A stretch of DNA of 27,595 nt, taken from the NCBI GenBank assembly GCA_964459305.1, contig CAYWNA010000177.1:1-27595 (forward strand). Reading direction: 5' to 3'. Positions 6,531 to 14,272 of the stretch are shown one piece after another. The position numbers were made by a program, and so were the translations under genes. This DNA is from CAYWNA01 sp964459305. Lineage in GTDB: Bacteria; Planctomycetota; Planctomycetia; Pirellulales; Pirellulaceae. Every line of letters starts with the position of its first letter. The first letter of the stretch is position 1. The notes below the pieces were generated by a model. That model saw only the letters and a list, made by a program, of their open reading frames with translations, made no database searches and was not told where the DNA came from.

Positions 6531-9226
6531 ATCTCAGGGATCAACGTCACGGGGCCCAGTAGGCCGGACGGTCGCAGCGGCCAGTCGGATGCATCGAAGG
6601 GCTTGTAGTCGATGTTGACGAAATTGATGTTGTGGAACTTTCTCCAGACCACGCCACGGCGGTCGAGATCGCGAATGCGATTGGCAGACAGGTTGGTCAC
6701 TTCGACTTCGAGCACGTTGCCGGTTTTCAGCATCGAACCCACGCGCACTCGATAGGGGGCACTGATCAGCGTACCGAGGCACTTCCCGTTCAGCGTGACG
6801 CGGGCGCTGTGGCAGACATCGCCCAAGTCTAACTGCCATGCGTCGGCTTCGGGCTGGGGGGCATCGAATGTGAGCGAGTATCGCGCGGTGCCGGCGAATC
6901 GATGTGCTTCCGGATCGTCGGTGGTTGTCCAGGAACCAAGACTTTCAGTCTCGAACGGCTGCGGTAGTTTCGGCCCGCCATCGATGAACTCGACGCTCCA
7001 TTTCCCTCGCAGTTCCGCCGGTTCACCCGCTTTCTTCACATACGTCCAGCCAGGACCGTTAGTCGTTTTGGTGCGAAACGTCCTCACGAAACACGATTGG
7101 CCCGGTGCCAGTTGCAGATGCACGCGGGGCCGATCGGCATTTCTTAGATCCACCCCCGCCACTCCACAGTTGCCCGTCATGGGGTCCATCAATATTGCCG
7201 TCTTCAGGTCCGCTGCCAATGGAATCCAGGCATCCAGCGTCGTCTCGCCGCTGTTGACGACGAGGTAGTGGCAGCCTCCGTCGTGCTTTCGCCGAACGAA
7301 CCCGACGCCCGCATGGTCCACCATTTCCTCGCGTTTGACGCCGGCGGCCGACAAGGCATGGCCCACGTCGTCTACAAGCACCTGTCCAGAGCCAACGCGA
7401 GCCCGTTTTGTACCATCGACCGGCTTCAGCGTCAGAGTCGTCAGAAGCTCTCGGAGCTTCGTTCGCCGTTCGTCCAAGTTGCCTAGTCCTGGCACGTCCT
7501 CCGGTATCCGTTCGTCGAAAATCACCGTAGCGCCGCTGGCGGCCAATTCCAGAATCGCCTGCATCGTCGTTTCGCGAAACACGGTGCCTGATGGAATGAC
7601 CAGGGTTCGGTACGTTGCGCCGGGCATCTCGATAGCACCGCCAGACGTACGGGCGCGAGCGAGTTGCTGATCCGAGACGTAATCAAACTGAAAGCCACGT
7701 TCCCACAGGCGCTCGATGACTGCCCGGAACGCCGTATTCTCCTGCCATCGTGTATGCACGCTGAAGTCGATCTTCATGACCGATCGCTGATGCCAGAAGT
7801 CGTGGATCGGCCAATATACAAGCACATCGCCGTCGGGCTTTCCGCCTTGAAGCATGGACTGGCAACGAGTGATGTATGCGTTCAGTGCCGGCACGTCGCG
7901 CCAAATGGCGTTTCGTGGGTTCATCTCGGTCGAGGCGTAGAACAGCCACCCCGGCCAGGAATCGTCGGGCGGCGAGTAGCACGTGCCGTGATAAACGACG
8001 TGATTGACTCCCGAAAGGAAGAGTCGGTCCACTAACGTCTTCATCTGGCCCAGAGTCACGGTAAAGTGATCGGCCAGCCAAGTTCCCGTCTCCGCGGCAA
8101 CCAGCCGTTTGTCCATGACATGGGCGGCCGACGAAGCAAATTTGCTGACGAAAACGTCTCGGTCTTTGTTGAACATCTCCGTTTCCGGGATGTCGGCCGC
8201 AGCGTAGGTATCCAGAAGATTCGTGGGCGAGCCGTGTGCTTGATCGCGCGTCTTGCAGCCTTTGCTGTGAACCCATTCGACCCACGTCTTGATATACGCC
8301 AGGTGCATATCCGACAGCGTTTCGTTGTAATCGGTGCGCACACGTGCGACTTCATCGGCCGATGCTTTGCCCTGGAGCGCCGGCAAGTGGCCCTGCAGGC
8401 GGTAGCCGCGCCGCGCCTCAAACTCCGCGAACAGGTCGTCAGCCCAGTTGCCTTGGTATTCGTACGAGTCGTGATACATGGCCCGCGGCACAGAACCATC
8501 GCAGCCGGCGAAAGCCTCGTCGAACCGCTGCAAGTAGTTCTTCATCGCCCGCACGGAAAAGGCGTTCAGCATCCAGCCGTCCCCGCCCGGAGCCGCGCGT
8601 TTCACGCGACGGCCCGTCAGCTTCTGCGAAACCACGTAAACCTGCCAGTCGCCCTCCGGCGCGACCCATCCCACCGAGCCATCGGCAGCTATCTTGTCCG
8701 TGATCTCGACAACGTCGCCTCCGTCCGAATAGGCCACCAACGCGTGGGTTGCCTGTCGATCGACCTTCTCCGCGAGTCGCCCGCCGGCTTGGATCTTGTG
8801 GGCCTGCACAACGAGGTTGGCACAAGCATCCCCATCCGGCACATTCGGACCGCCGAAACACCAACCGGTGCCTGTCGTCACATCGATGCCCATGCCCAGA
8901 CGCCCGGCCTCTTCGACGCTGAACGCCAGCATCTCCATCCATTTGGGGCTGAGGTACTCGATGTACTTGTCCTCACACCCCTTGACGCCATAGATCGGAA
9001 TCGCGTGTAGCCCGCCGTAGCCTGCATCGCGGCAGGTCTTCAGGTTCCAGGCAAGCGATTCCTTGTCCACCGCACTCCCCATCCACCACCAGTACGCCCA
9101 GGGTCGAGCATCCTCGGTAGCCTCGGGCCAGTCGAACGGTCCGAGGTCCGAGTTCTGCTCCTTGCCGGACAGGTCGGCAAAGGTGGTCAGTACCAGCAGC
9201 ACGACGATGCACAGATGTCGATTCAT
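6527..9226 (-). CDS. Secreted glycoside hydrolase, GH106-type alpha-L-rhamnosidase
   Basis: Predicted exported protein of 899 aa. The start at 9226 is preferred because it gives a compact signal peptide (MNRHLCIVVLLVLTTFADLSG) with AAAGG about 10 nt upstream; an in-frame ATG lies at 9244. The mature N-terminus (FDWPEATEDARPWAYWWWMG, then DAGYGGLHAIPIYGVKG and GTGWCFGGPNVP) is typical of the large Glyco_hydro_106 family, whose members remove alpha-L-rhamnose from plant and algal glycans. A C-terminal beta-sandwich (about 770-890; VTLNGKCLGTLISAPYRV) resembles the galactose-binding-like module of this family. The gene is divergent from L-rhamnose isomerase across 148 bp, which supports a rhamnose substrate. 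Its TAG stop (6527-6529) lies in the GTAG terminus of repeat copy A. Specificity is inferred from family and context. Confidence 0.85.
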   Translation of the reverse strand: MNRHLCIVVLLVLTTFADLSGKEQNSDLGPFDWPEATEDARPWAYWWWMGSAVDKESLAWNLKTCRDAGYGGLHAIPIYGVKGCEDKYIEYLSPKWMEMLAFSVEEAGRLGMGIDVTTGTGWCFGGPNVPDGDACANLVVQAHKIQAGGRLAEKVDRQATHALVAYSDGGDVVEITDKIAADGSVGWVAPEGDWQVYVVSQKLTGRRVKRAAPGGDGWMLNAFSVRAMKNYLQRFDEAFAGCDGSVPRAMYHDSYEYQGNWADDLFAEFEARRGYRLQGHLPALQGKASADEVARVRTDYNETLSDMHLAYIKTWVEWVHSKGCKTRDQAHGSPTNLLDTYAAADIPETEMFNKDRDVFVSKFASSAAHVMDKRLVAAETGTWLADHFTVTLGQMKTLVDRLFLSGVNHVVYHGTCYSPPDDSWPGWLFYASTEMNPRNAIWRDVPALNAYITRCQSMLQGGKPDGDVLVYWPIHDFWHQRSVMKIDFSVHTRWQENTAFRAVIERLWERGFQFDYVSDQQLARARTSGGAIEMPGATYRTLVIPSGTVFRETTMQAILELAASGATVIFDERIPEDVPGLGNLDERRTKLRELLTTLTLKPVDGTKRARVGSGQVLVDDVGHALSAAGVKREEMVDHAGVGFVRRKHDGGCHYLVVNSGETTLDAWIPLAADLKTAILMDPMTGNCGVAGVDLRNADRPRVHLQLAPGQSCFVRTFRTKTTNGPGWTYVKKAGEPAELRGKWSVEFIDGGPKLPQPFETESLGSWTTTDDPEAHRFAGTARYSLTFDAPQPEADAWQLDLGDVCHSARVTLNGKCLGTLISAPYRVRVGSMLKTGNVLEVEVTNLSANRIRDLDRRGVVWRKFHNINFVNIDYKPFDASDWPLRPSGLLGPVTLIPEM

Positions 9227-9374
9227 CGTTCCAATACCTTTCATTCGGAAAGCTAAGGACTATGTTCGATTGTCATGTGGTCGCCATTATGGCTGTCGCG
9301 GAGTCCATATGCTACATTGGGTGCGTTTGCAGGCAGAGGAGACTATTGTTTTTTCTTTGGGAAGCGAATTGATT
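9227..9374. promoter_or_regulatory. Divergent promoter region of the rhamnose genes
   Basis: These 148 bp separate the divergently transcribed glycosidase and isomerase genes, so both promoters and any shared operator should be here. A perfect 11-bp palindrome, GCCATTATGGC, lies at 9283-9293 near the middle and is a candidate operator half. I see no convincing -35/-10 pair. Unlike almost every other gap over 100 bp in the window, it contains no GTAG-headed repeat. Confidence 0.45.
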
Positions 9375-10643
9375 ATGTCGGATTCAACCAAGAACGTGGA
9401 ACAGGCCTACGCTCTGGCCAAAGAGCGCTACGCAGAACTTGGCGTCGATACGGACGCTGCCCTAGATCGGTTGGCCGAGACCCCCATTTCTCTCCACTGT
9501 TGGCAAGGCGATGACGTTGGCGGTTTCGAAAACCTGGTTGACGAAATCGGGGGCGGACTAGCGGTTACTGGGAACTATGTGGGCAAAGCGAGAACGCCGG
9601 ACGAACTACGATCCGACTTCGAAACGGCTCTGTCACTGATTCCGGGCAATCATCGCATGAATCTGCACGCCAGTTACGCGGAAACGGGCGGGCAACCGGT
9701 GGAACGAAACGAGTTGGAGCCCGCTCATTTCCAGGGGTGGATCGATTGGGCCAAGGACAAGGGCCTGGGCCTGGATTTCAATCCAACCTACTTTGCTCAC
9801 GAAAAGGCCGACGACGGTTTCACGCTGGCCCACGCCGACGCGGGAATCCGTCAGTTCTGGATCGAACACGGGATTGTCTGCCGCAAGATCGGCGCGGCTA
9901 TGGGCCAAGCGTTGGGCACACCATGTGTGACAAACATCTGGATTCCAGATGGTCTCAAAGATACACCGGTGGATCGAAGAGGGCCGCGCGATCGCCTGGC
10001 CCAGTCGTTGGATGCGATTTTCGCCGAGCCGGTTGACCCGAAACTGAATCTGGATGCGGTAGAGGCAAAATTGTTCGGCATTGGGTCCGAAAGTTACGTA
10101 GTCGGTTCGCACGAGTTCTATTTGGGCTATGCGGTGAAGAACGAAAAACTGCTCTGCCTGGACGCCGGTCATTTCCATCCCACGGAGGTCATTTCCGACA
10201 AGATTTCGTCGTGCTTAATGTGGCTGGACGAGTTGCTGTTGCACGTCAGCCGCGGCGTGCGCTGGGACAGCGATCACGTTGTGACGCTGACCGATGAGTT
10301 GCAGGCGATCGGTCAGGAACTGGTGCGCGGCGATTTCCTGGACCGTGTTCACATAGGATTGGACTTCTTCGACGCCAGCATCAACCGCGTGGCGGCCTGG
10401 GTGATCGGCACCCGATCGATGATTAAATCGCTGTGCATGGCACTGGTCGAACCGACCGAAATGCTTCGCAAGCTGGAAGCCGAGGGCGATTTCACATCTC
10501 GTCTGGCGATGCTGGAAGAGATCAAGACTATGCCGTCCGGCGCCGTATGGGATTACTACTGCCTGAAGGCCGGTGTACCCGTAGGCGGAGCATGGGTGGC
10601 AAACATTAAACAGTATGAAGCAGACGTGCTGACAAAACGATAG
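9375..10643 (+). CDS. rhaA: L-rhamnose isomerase
   Basis: Cytoplasmic enzyme of 422 aa (EC 5.3.1.14) that converts L-rhamnose to L-rhamnulose, the first step of the phosphorylated rhamnose pathway. The length matches the family (about 419). Highly conserved stretches are VEAKLFGIGSESYVVGSHEF, CLDAGHFHPTEVISDKIS, HVSRGVRWDSDHVV and HIGLDFFDASINR. The metal and catalytic positions known from the Escherichia coli enzyme are present with a shift of four: Glu230, Asp263, His266, His290, Asp298, Asp300 and Asp330. The start is set at MSDSTKNVEQ with GGGAAG upstream; the frame is open further up but crosses the divergent promoter. No kinase (rhaB) or aldolase (rhaD) lies in the window, so the pathway must continue elsewhere. 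Repeat copy B follows 25 nt after the stop. Confidence 0.96.
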   Translation: MSDSTKNVEQAYALAKERYAELGVDTDAALDRLAETPISLHCWQGDDVGGFENLVDEIGGGLAVTGNYVGKARTPDELRSDFETALSLIPGNHRMNLHASYAETGGQPVERNELEPAHFQGWIDWAKDKGLGLDFNPTYFAHEKADDGFTLAHADAGIRQFWIEHGIVCRKIGAAMGQALGTPCVTNIWIPDGLKDTPVDRRGPRDRLAQSLDAIFAEPVDPKLNLDAVEAKLFGIGSESYVVGSHEFYLGYAVKNEKLLCLDAGHFHPTEVISDKISSCLMWLDELLLHVSRGVRWDSDHVVTLTDELQAIGQELVRGDFLDRVHIGLDFFDASINRVAAWVIGTRSMIKSLCMALVEPTEMLRKLEAEGDFTSRLAMLEEIKTMPSGAVWDYYCLKAGVPVGGAWVANIKQYEADVLTKR

Positions 10644-10667
10644 CGACGTGGCCAGAGTTCGTAGTTC

Positions 10668-10801
10668 GTAGGGTGGGCCAAGTCTTCGCGGCCCACCGGA
10701 ATCGGCTCTCGATTTTTGATAGGCTTTGTCGTCCGATCGAAGCACACGTGACTGACTGGCAAGCGTTTCCTGGTGGGCCGCGAAGACTTGGCCCACCCTA
10801 C
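10668..10801. repeat. Family 1 REP/BIME-like element, copy B (short form, 134 bp)
   Basis: The two ends are a perfect 30-nt inverted repeat (10668-10697 and 10772-10801), beginning GTAGGGTGGGCCAAGTCTTC. Each arm is itself a hairpin: GTAG, then GGTGGGCC, a 10-nt loop, then GGCCCACC. This is the minimal form of the family; the longer copies have about 80 nt in place of the 10-nt loop. It lies between rhaA and the permease gene, where it could act as a transcript stabiliser or attenuator. Confidence 0.9.
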
Positions 10802-10832
10802 TTGGTTCCGACAGCGTTAGGGTAAGTACAAA

Positions 10833-12233
10833 ATGGCGGAAGAGGAATCTCAACAAAAGGGCGAATACGAACGCGAACCGGTGCCCGAAAAATCGCTTTT
10901 GGGCGCAGGCAAGTTCTGGGGGATGTACGCTGGCGAACATACGGCGGGTACAGAATTCATGATTGGCCCGTTGTTTCTTGCCGCGGGTGCAAGTCTACAG
11001 GACCTGGTTCTTGGATTGTTGCTCGGAAACGCACTGGCCGTGCTGACTTGGCGCTACCTGGTCACGCCCATCGCCATTTCGAAACGGCTGACGCTGTACT
11101 ATCAGCTGGAACGAATCGCCGGTGGTTCATTGGTCAAGTTATACAACGTCGTGAACGGCATTCTGTTTTGCTTTCTCGCAGGCGCGATGGTTACCGTGTC
11201 GGCAAGCGCCGTTGGCATTCCCTTCGGCATCTTTTACGAGGTTCCCGAGGCAACCTTTGGATTTGGTGCCCCTTCGTTCACCGGTCTGGTCATCCTCGTC
11301 GGTGTGGTAATCGCGGTGGTGGCCGCAGCCGGATACGCGATGGTCGCTCGCGTCGCCAACATTGCCGCACCTTGGATGATTTGTATTTTCGCGGCATGCG
11401 GAATTGTCTCGCTCGCGCAGATGGAGGCGACCAGCCTGGCAGCGCTATCCGAAGGCAAATTCTGGAGCGACGCCATCGCTTTCGTGCAAGCGAAAGACGG
11501 CGTGAAGGAGTTCAGTTTCTGGCAGATTGTCGTATTTGCCTGGCTATGCAATGGGGCAATGCACTTTGGTATGTCGGACCTCTCCATTTTCCGATTCGCT
11601 CGAAGTCCTTCATCAGGCTGGGCGCCGTCGATTGGCATGTTTCTGGGACACTACATGGCCTGGATCGCGGCGGGGCTGTTGTTGGCGGCTCAGATCAAAC
11701 TGTCGCAGGATTCCTCGGCGAATCCCGGTGCTCTGGCATGGGGAGCCCTCGGCTGGACGGGGATCATCTGCGTCGTGATCGCTGGTTGGACGACGGCAAA
11801 TCCAACGATCTATCGTGCCGGCCTGGCGTTTCAAGGTGTACTGCCCAAGAGTTCCCGTGCCGTCATGACACTTGTCGCCGGCGCGGTGGCCACGCTGGCA
11901 GGTGCGTTTCCAAACCTGTCGGCACAGTTGCTCGGATTTGTCGGCACCTACGGAACCGTTCTCGGACCGATGGGGGCGGTCGTGTTTGTCGATTACTACC
12001 TGATGAAGAAGTTCGGCATGAGCGATGAATACGCCGTGCGAACCGGCGCACCGGTGAACGTCGCCGTGCTGGTTGCGTGGGTGCTTCCCGTTGCCGTGGG
12101 ACTCTACCTGATCTTCTGGCAAGGTATCTTTGCGGCCTACGCAGTCATTCCAGCATGGCTGGCGTGTGGTGTGATCTATTTAGTGCTGAGCAAACTTACA
12201 CAGAAACCCGTGGCCAAATCGGCTGCCGTGTAG
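10833..12233 (+). CDS. NCS1-type (cytosine/purine permease-like) membrane transporter
   Basis: Integral membrane protein of 466 aa with about 12 hydrophobic segments after a hydrophilic N-terminal tail of some 25 residues. The opening FWGMYAGEHTAGTEFMIGP is the type seen in nucleobase:cation symport-1 proteins. Later segments with WTTANPTIYRAGLAFQG and PMGAVVFVDYYL fit the CodB-like fold, where the unwound helices carry substrate and sodium or proton. It sits just downstream of rhaA and 22 nt before a small membrane protein. The context suggests uptake of rhamnose or another product of the neighbouring glycosidases rather than a nucleobase. That is inference; known rhamnose transporters belong to other families. 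The start ATG has only a weak upstream AGGG. Confidence 0.8.
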   Translation: MAEEESQQKGEYEREPVPEKSLLGAGKFWGMYAGEHTAGTEFMIGPLFLAAGASLQDLVLGLLLGNALAVLTWRYLVTPIAISKRLTLYYQLERIAGGSLVKLYNVVNGILFCFLAGAMVTVSASAVGIPFGIFYEVPEATFGFGAPSFTGLVILVGVVIAVVAAAGYAMVARVANIAAPWMICIFAACGIVSLAQMEATSLAALSEGKFWSDAIAFVQAKDGVKEFSFWQIVVFAWLCNGAMHFGMSDLSIFRFARSPSSGWAPSIGMFLGHYMAWIAAGLLLAAQIKLSQDSSANPGALAWGALGWTGIICVVIAGWTTANPTIYRAGLAFQGVLPKSSRAVMTLVAGAVATLAGAFPNLSAQLLGFVGTYGTVLGPMGAVVFVDYYLMKKFGMSDEYAVRTGAPVNVAVLVAWVLPVAVGLYLIFWQGIFAAYAVIPAWLACGVIYLVLSKLTQKPVAKSAAV

Positions 12234-12255
12234 CGATCAATTCAGAGAGGAACGG

Positions 12256-12462
12256 ATGGACAAGCCGCTGAAACTTGTTTCGCTCGTCGCCCTTGCGGCG
12301 ATCCTTGTGTCAAGTTCCCTGTATTTCACAGGTGTCATGGAACATAACGCCGCAAAGTGGCTCGCACTGCTCGCGACCATCGTCTGGTTCGCCGCAACGC
12401 CACTGTGGATGGGACGCGAAAAAGGAGAAGCGGCACCGAAGACGTCGGAAGCCGCCGAGTAG
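12256..12462 (+). CDS. Small two-helix membrane protein linked to the permease
   Basis: 68 aa, unrecognised. Two hydrophobic segments (about 7-26 and 34-51) are followed by a charged, Glu-rich tail. AGAGAGG lies 6 nt before the ATG, and the gene starts 22 nt after the permease stop, so the two are almost certainly co-transcribed. Small membrane partners of this shape often accompany transporters, and an accessory subunit role is plausible, but nothing in the sequence proves it. The stop codon TAG (12460-12462) is the TAG of the GTAG that begins the following repeat element. Confidence 0.7.
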   Translation: MDKPLKLVSLVALAAILVSSSLYFTGVMEHNAAKWLALLATIVWFAATPLWMGREKGEAAPKTSEAAE

Positions 12463-12536
12463 CCCGGTTCGAGAGTTTTTCCCGCAGCCGAACTCGCCAG
12501 AGCTTGGTCTGTCCAAAGTCGGGCGACTTCGGCTAC
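12459..12536. repeat. Family 2 REP/BIME-like element, second copy
   Basis: It begins GTAGCCCGGTTCGAGAG at 12459 and ends in CTAC at 12536. Read on the minus strand, the right arm is GTAG followed by CCGAAGTCG, CC, CGACTTTGG, a 9-bp hairpin almost identical to the arm at 355-378. The left arm is more diverged. It fills most of the gap between the small membrane protein and the BNR gene and overlaps the stop codon of the former. Confidence 0.65.
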
Positions 12537-12611
12537 GGTAGATTCGACAGGAATTGATCGGCCCACACCTAGCCCTGTTCGTCACTCGCGCTTGAACAGC
12601 CGAGGTTCACC

Positions 12612-13970
12612 ATGAGGAATCCGTCCTGGACGTTGGCATACGTTGTGGTCTTCTCGATATCGGTTGCCTGCCACACCGATCGGCTGCCGGCCGCCACGTA
12701 TCGGATCGTTGAAACGCTGGATATCGACACGGTGCCGTCCTGGTTTCCCGTCGGCTTCTGCTTGCTGACACATGGCGGGCAGCAGTACGTGGCGTACTAC
12801 AACGAGCGGCATCAGATGATCGTGGCCCGACGCGGGCTTGACGGCCGAGAATGGCAAAAAGTGGAACTTGCGACCAAGGTCGGCTGGGACAGCCACAATT
12901 ACATCACCATGGCCGTCGATTCGGCGGGACACATCCACCTGTCGGGCAACATGCATTGCGTGCCGTTGATCTACTTCCGCACGCAAGAGCCACGCGATAT
13001 CGCGACGTTCGAGCGTCTGGCGATGACCGGACAAGAGGAACAGCGGTGTACCTACCCGCGCTTTCTGCACGACGCGGACGGCAAGCTGCTGTTCACGTAC
13101 CGCTCCGGCGGCAGCGGAAACGGCCGACGATTCTACAACGGTTACGACATCGCAACGAGAACGTGGGGCCGTTTTCTGACCACCCCGCTCTTCGAAGGCG
13201 AAGGCAAACGCAATGCTTATCCCCATGGACCGATCCAAGGACCGGATGGTCTATTCCACGTCGTCTGGGTCTGGCGGGATACGCCCGACTGTGCAACGAA
13301 TCACCATCTGTCTTACGCTCGAAGCCGCGACATGAGAGGCTGGGAAACTGCGGCTGGCAAACCGGTGAAGGTCCCTCTGACGCTCGGACAGTCGGAGTTG
13401 TGCGTCGATCCCATTCCGCCTGGTGGCGGCATTATCAACGGTTGCGAAAGACTGGCCTTTGACTCGAACCACCGCCCGATCATTTCCTACCACAAGCTGG
13501 ACGAAAACGGCCACATGCAGATCTATGTTGCCCGATTTCAGGAGGGGCGATGGCGTTGCCATCCCGTCACTACGTGGGACAGGAACATCGCCTTTGCCGG
13601 AAGAGGCGCCATGCCGTTCATTGGGATTCGGATCTCTGGATTGAGGACGCTGGAACCGGGGATGTTCTCGATCAGTTACACGCACCGCGACTCCGGTTCG
13701 GGCCGAGTCGTTGTGGATGAAGAGACGCTTCAGCCGTTGGACCGTACAGTTGTCGCTCCTTCCGAGTACCCAAAGCAGCTCACCAAGCCGACCATCGCCT
13801 TCGAAGGCATCAGCGTCAGGACGGCCCGGGATTCAGCCGAGGCAGGCGAATCGGATACGAAATACATGCTGCGCTGGGAAACCCTCGGCGCGCACCATGA
13901 CCGACCGCGAAAACCACCCTTGCCGCCCGCCAGCTTGCTGAAGCTAGTGACGCTCAAGCGGGAGAAATGA
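12612..13970 (+). CDS. Secreted BNR_4 beta-propeller protein, GH145/PL25-like
   Basis: 452 aa with a signal peptide of about 28 residues (ends near LPAAT); GAGG lies 6 nt before the ATG. The body matches the BNR_4 seven-bladed propeller family: YVAYYNERHQMIVARRGLDG, WDSHNYITMAVDSAGHIHLSGNMH (144-residue region) and VPLIYFR. This fold includes ulvan lyases (PL24, PL25) and the exo-acting GH145 enzymes that cleave L-rhamnose-alpha-1,4-glucuronic acid, both acting on rhamnose-uronic acid linkages. With rhaA and a GH106-type gene next door, action on such a polysaccharide is likely, but hydrolase versus lyase cannot be decided by eye. It is transcribed in the same direction as the isomerase and permease genes, though separated from them by a repeat. 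Confidence 0.75.
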   Translation: MRNPSWTLAYVVVFSISVACHTDRLPAATYRIVETLDIDTVPSWFPVGFCLLTHGGQQYVAYYNERHQMIVARRGLDGREWQKVELATKVGWDSHNYITMAVDSAGHIHLSGNMHCVPLIYFRTQEPRDIATFERLAMTGQEEQRCTYPRFLHDADGKLLFTYRSGGSGNGRRFYNGYDIATRTWGRFLTTPLFEGEGKRNAYPHGPIQGPDGLFHVVWVWRDTPDCATNHHLSYARSRDMRGWETAAGKPVKVPLTLGQSELCVDPIPPGGGIINGCERLAFDSNHRPIISYHKLDENGHMQIYVARFQEGRWRCHPVTTWDRNIAFAGRGAMPFIGIRISGLRTLEPGMFSISYTHRDSGSGRVVVDEETLQPLDRTVVAPSEYPKQLTKPTIAFEGISVRTARDSAEAGESDTKYMLRWETLGAHHDRPRKPPLPPASLLKLVTLKREK

Positions 13971-13981
13971 CGTCGGATGCA

Positions 13982-14009
13982 GTAGACTCACACGCCTCCG
14001 GCTCGCGTG
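13982..14009. repeat. Possible single GTAG-headed hairpin
   Basis: GTAG at 13982 is followed by ACTCA and then CACGC (13991-13995) pairing with GCGTG (14005-14009) around a 9-nt loop. It is 12 nt after the BNR gene stop, so it could also act as a weak 3' hairpin. The stem is only 5 bp and the copy is single, so the call is tentative. Confidence 0.3.
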
Positions 14010-14012
14010 CAG

Positions 14013-14156
14013 GCTAGCTGAGGGTGTCCGGGAATTGGGAGGGCGAAACTCCTGCTGAGCCGGATTCTTGGCACCAACGCGCGGTTCGGCGGGAGCCTCG
14101 CCCTCCCGAAAACCGTGGATTCTAACGTTTCGAATTCCCGGACGCCTTCAGCTAGC
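14013..14156. repeat. Nested inverted-repeat element (GCTAGCTGA ends)
   Basis: The 24-nt ends at 14013-14036 and 14133-14156 are inverted copies at 22 of 24 positions (GCTAGCTGA and GTCCGGGAATT in common). Immediately inside, GGGAGGGCGA (14037-14046) is the inverted partner of TCGCCCTCCC (14098-14107), with further similarity to about 25 nt. It is 144 bp and non-coding. It is a MITE/BIME-like element of a different family from those starting GTAG, single copy in this window. Confidence 0.75.
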
Positions 14157-14272
14157 TCGACTGTTTAATTTCAATGGAAAACTCAAACAGTCCAAATAGG
14201 AAGATGTCCCGTTCACAATCCCATTGGATGGATACGCTGTTGCACCGCGTTCAACACCGGGAATTAGCTCGC

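Noticed and set aside
9063..9374. N-terminal extension of the L-rhamnose isomerase frame
   Set aside because: The extra 104 codons overlap the divergent glycosidase gene and promoter region, while MSDSTKNVEQ at 9375 gives the usual family length.
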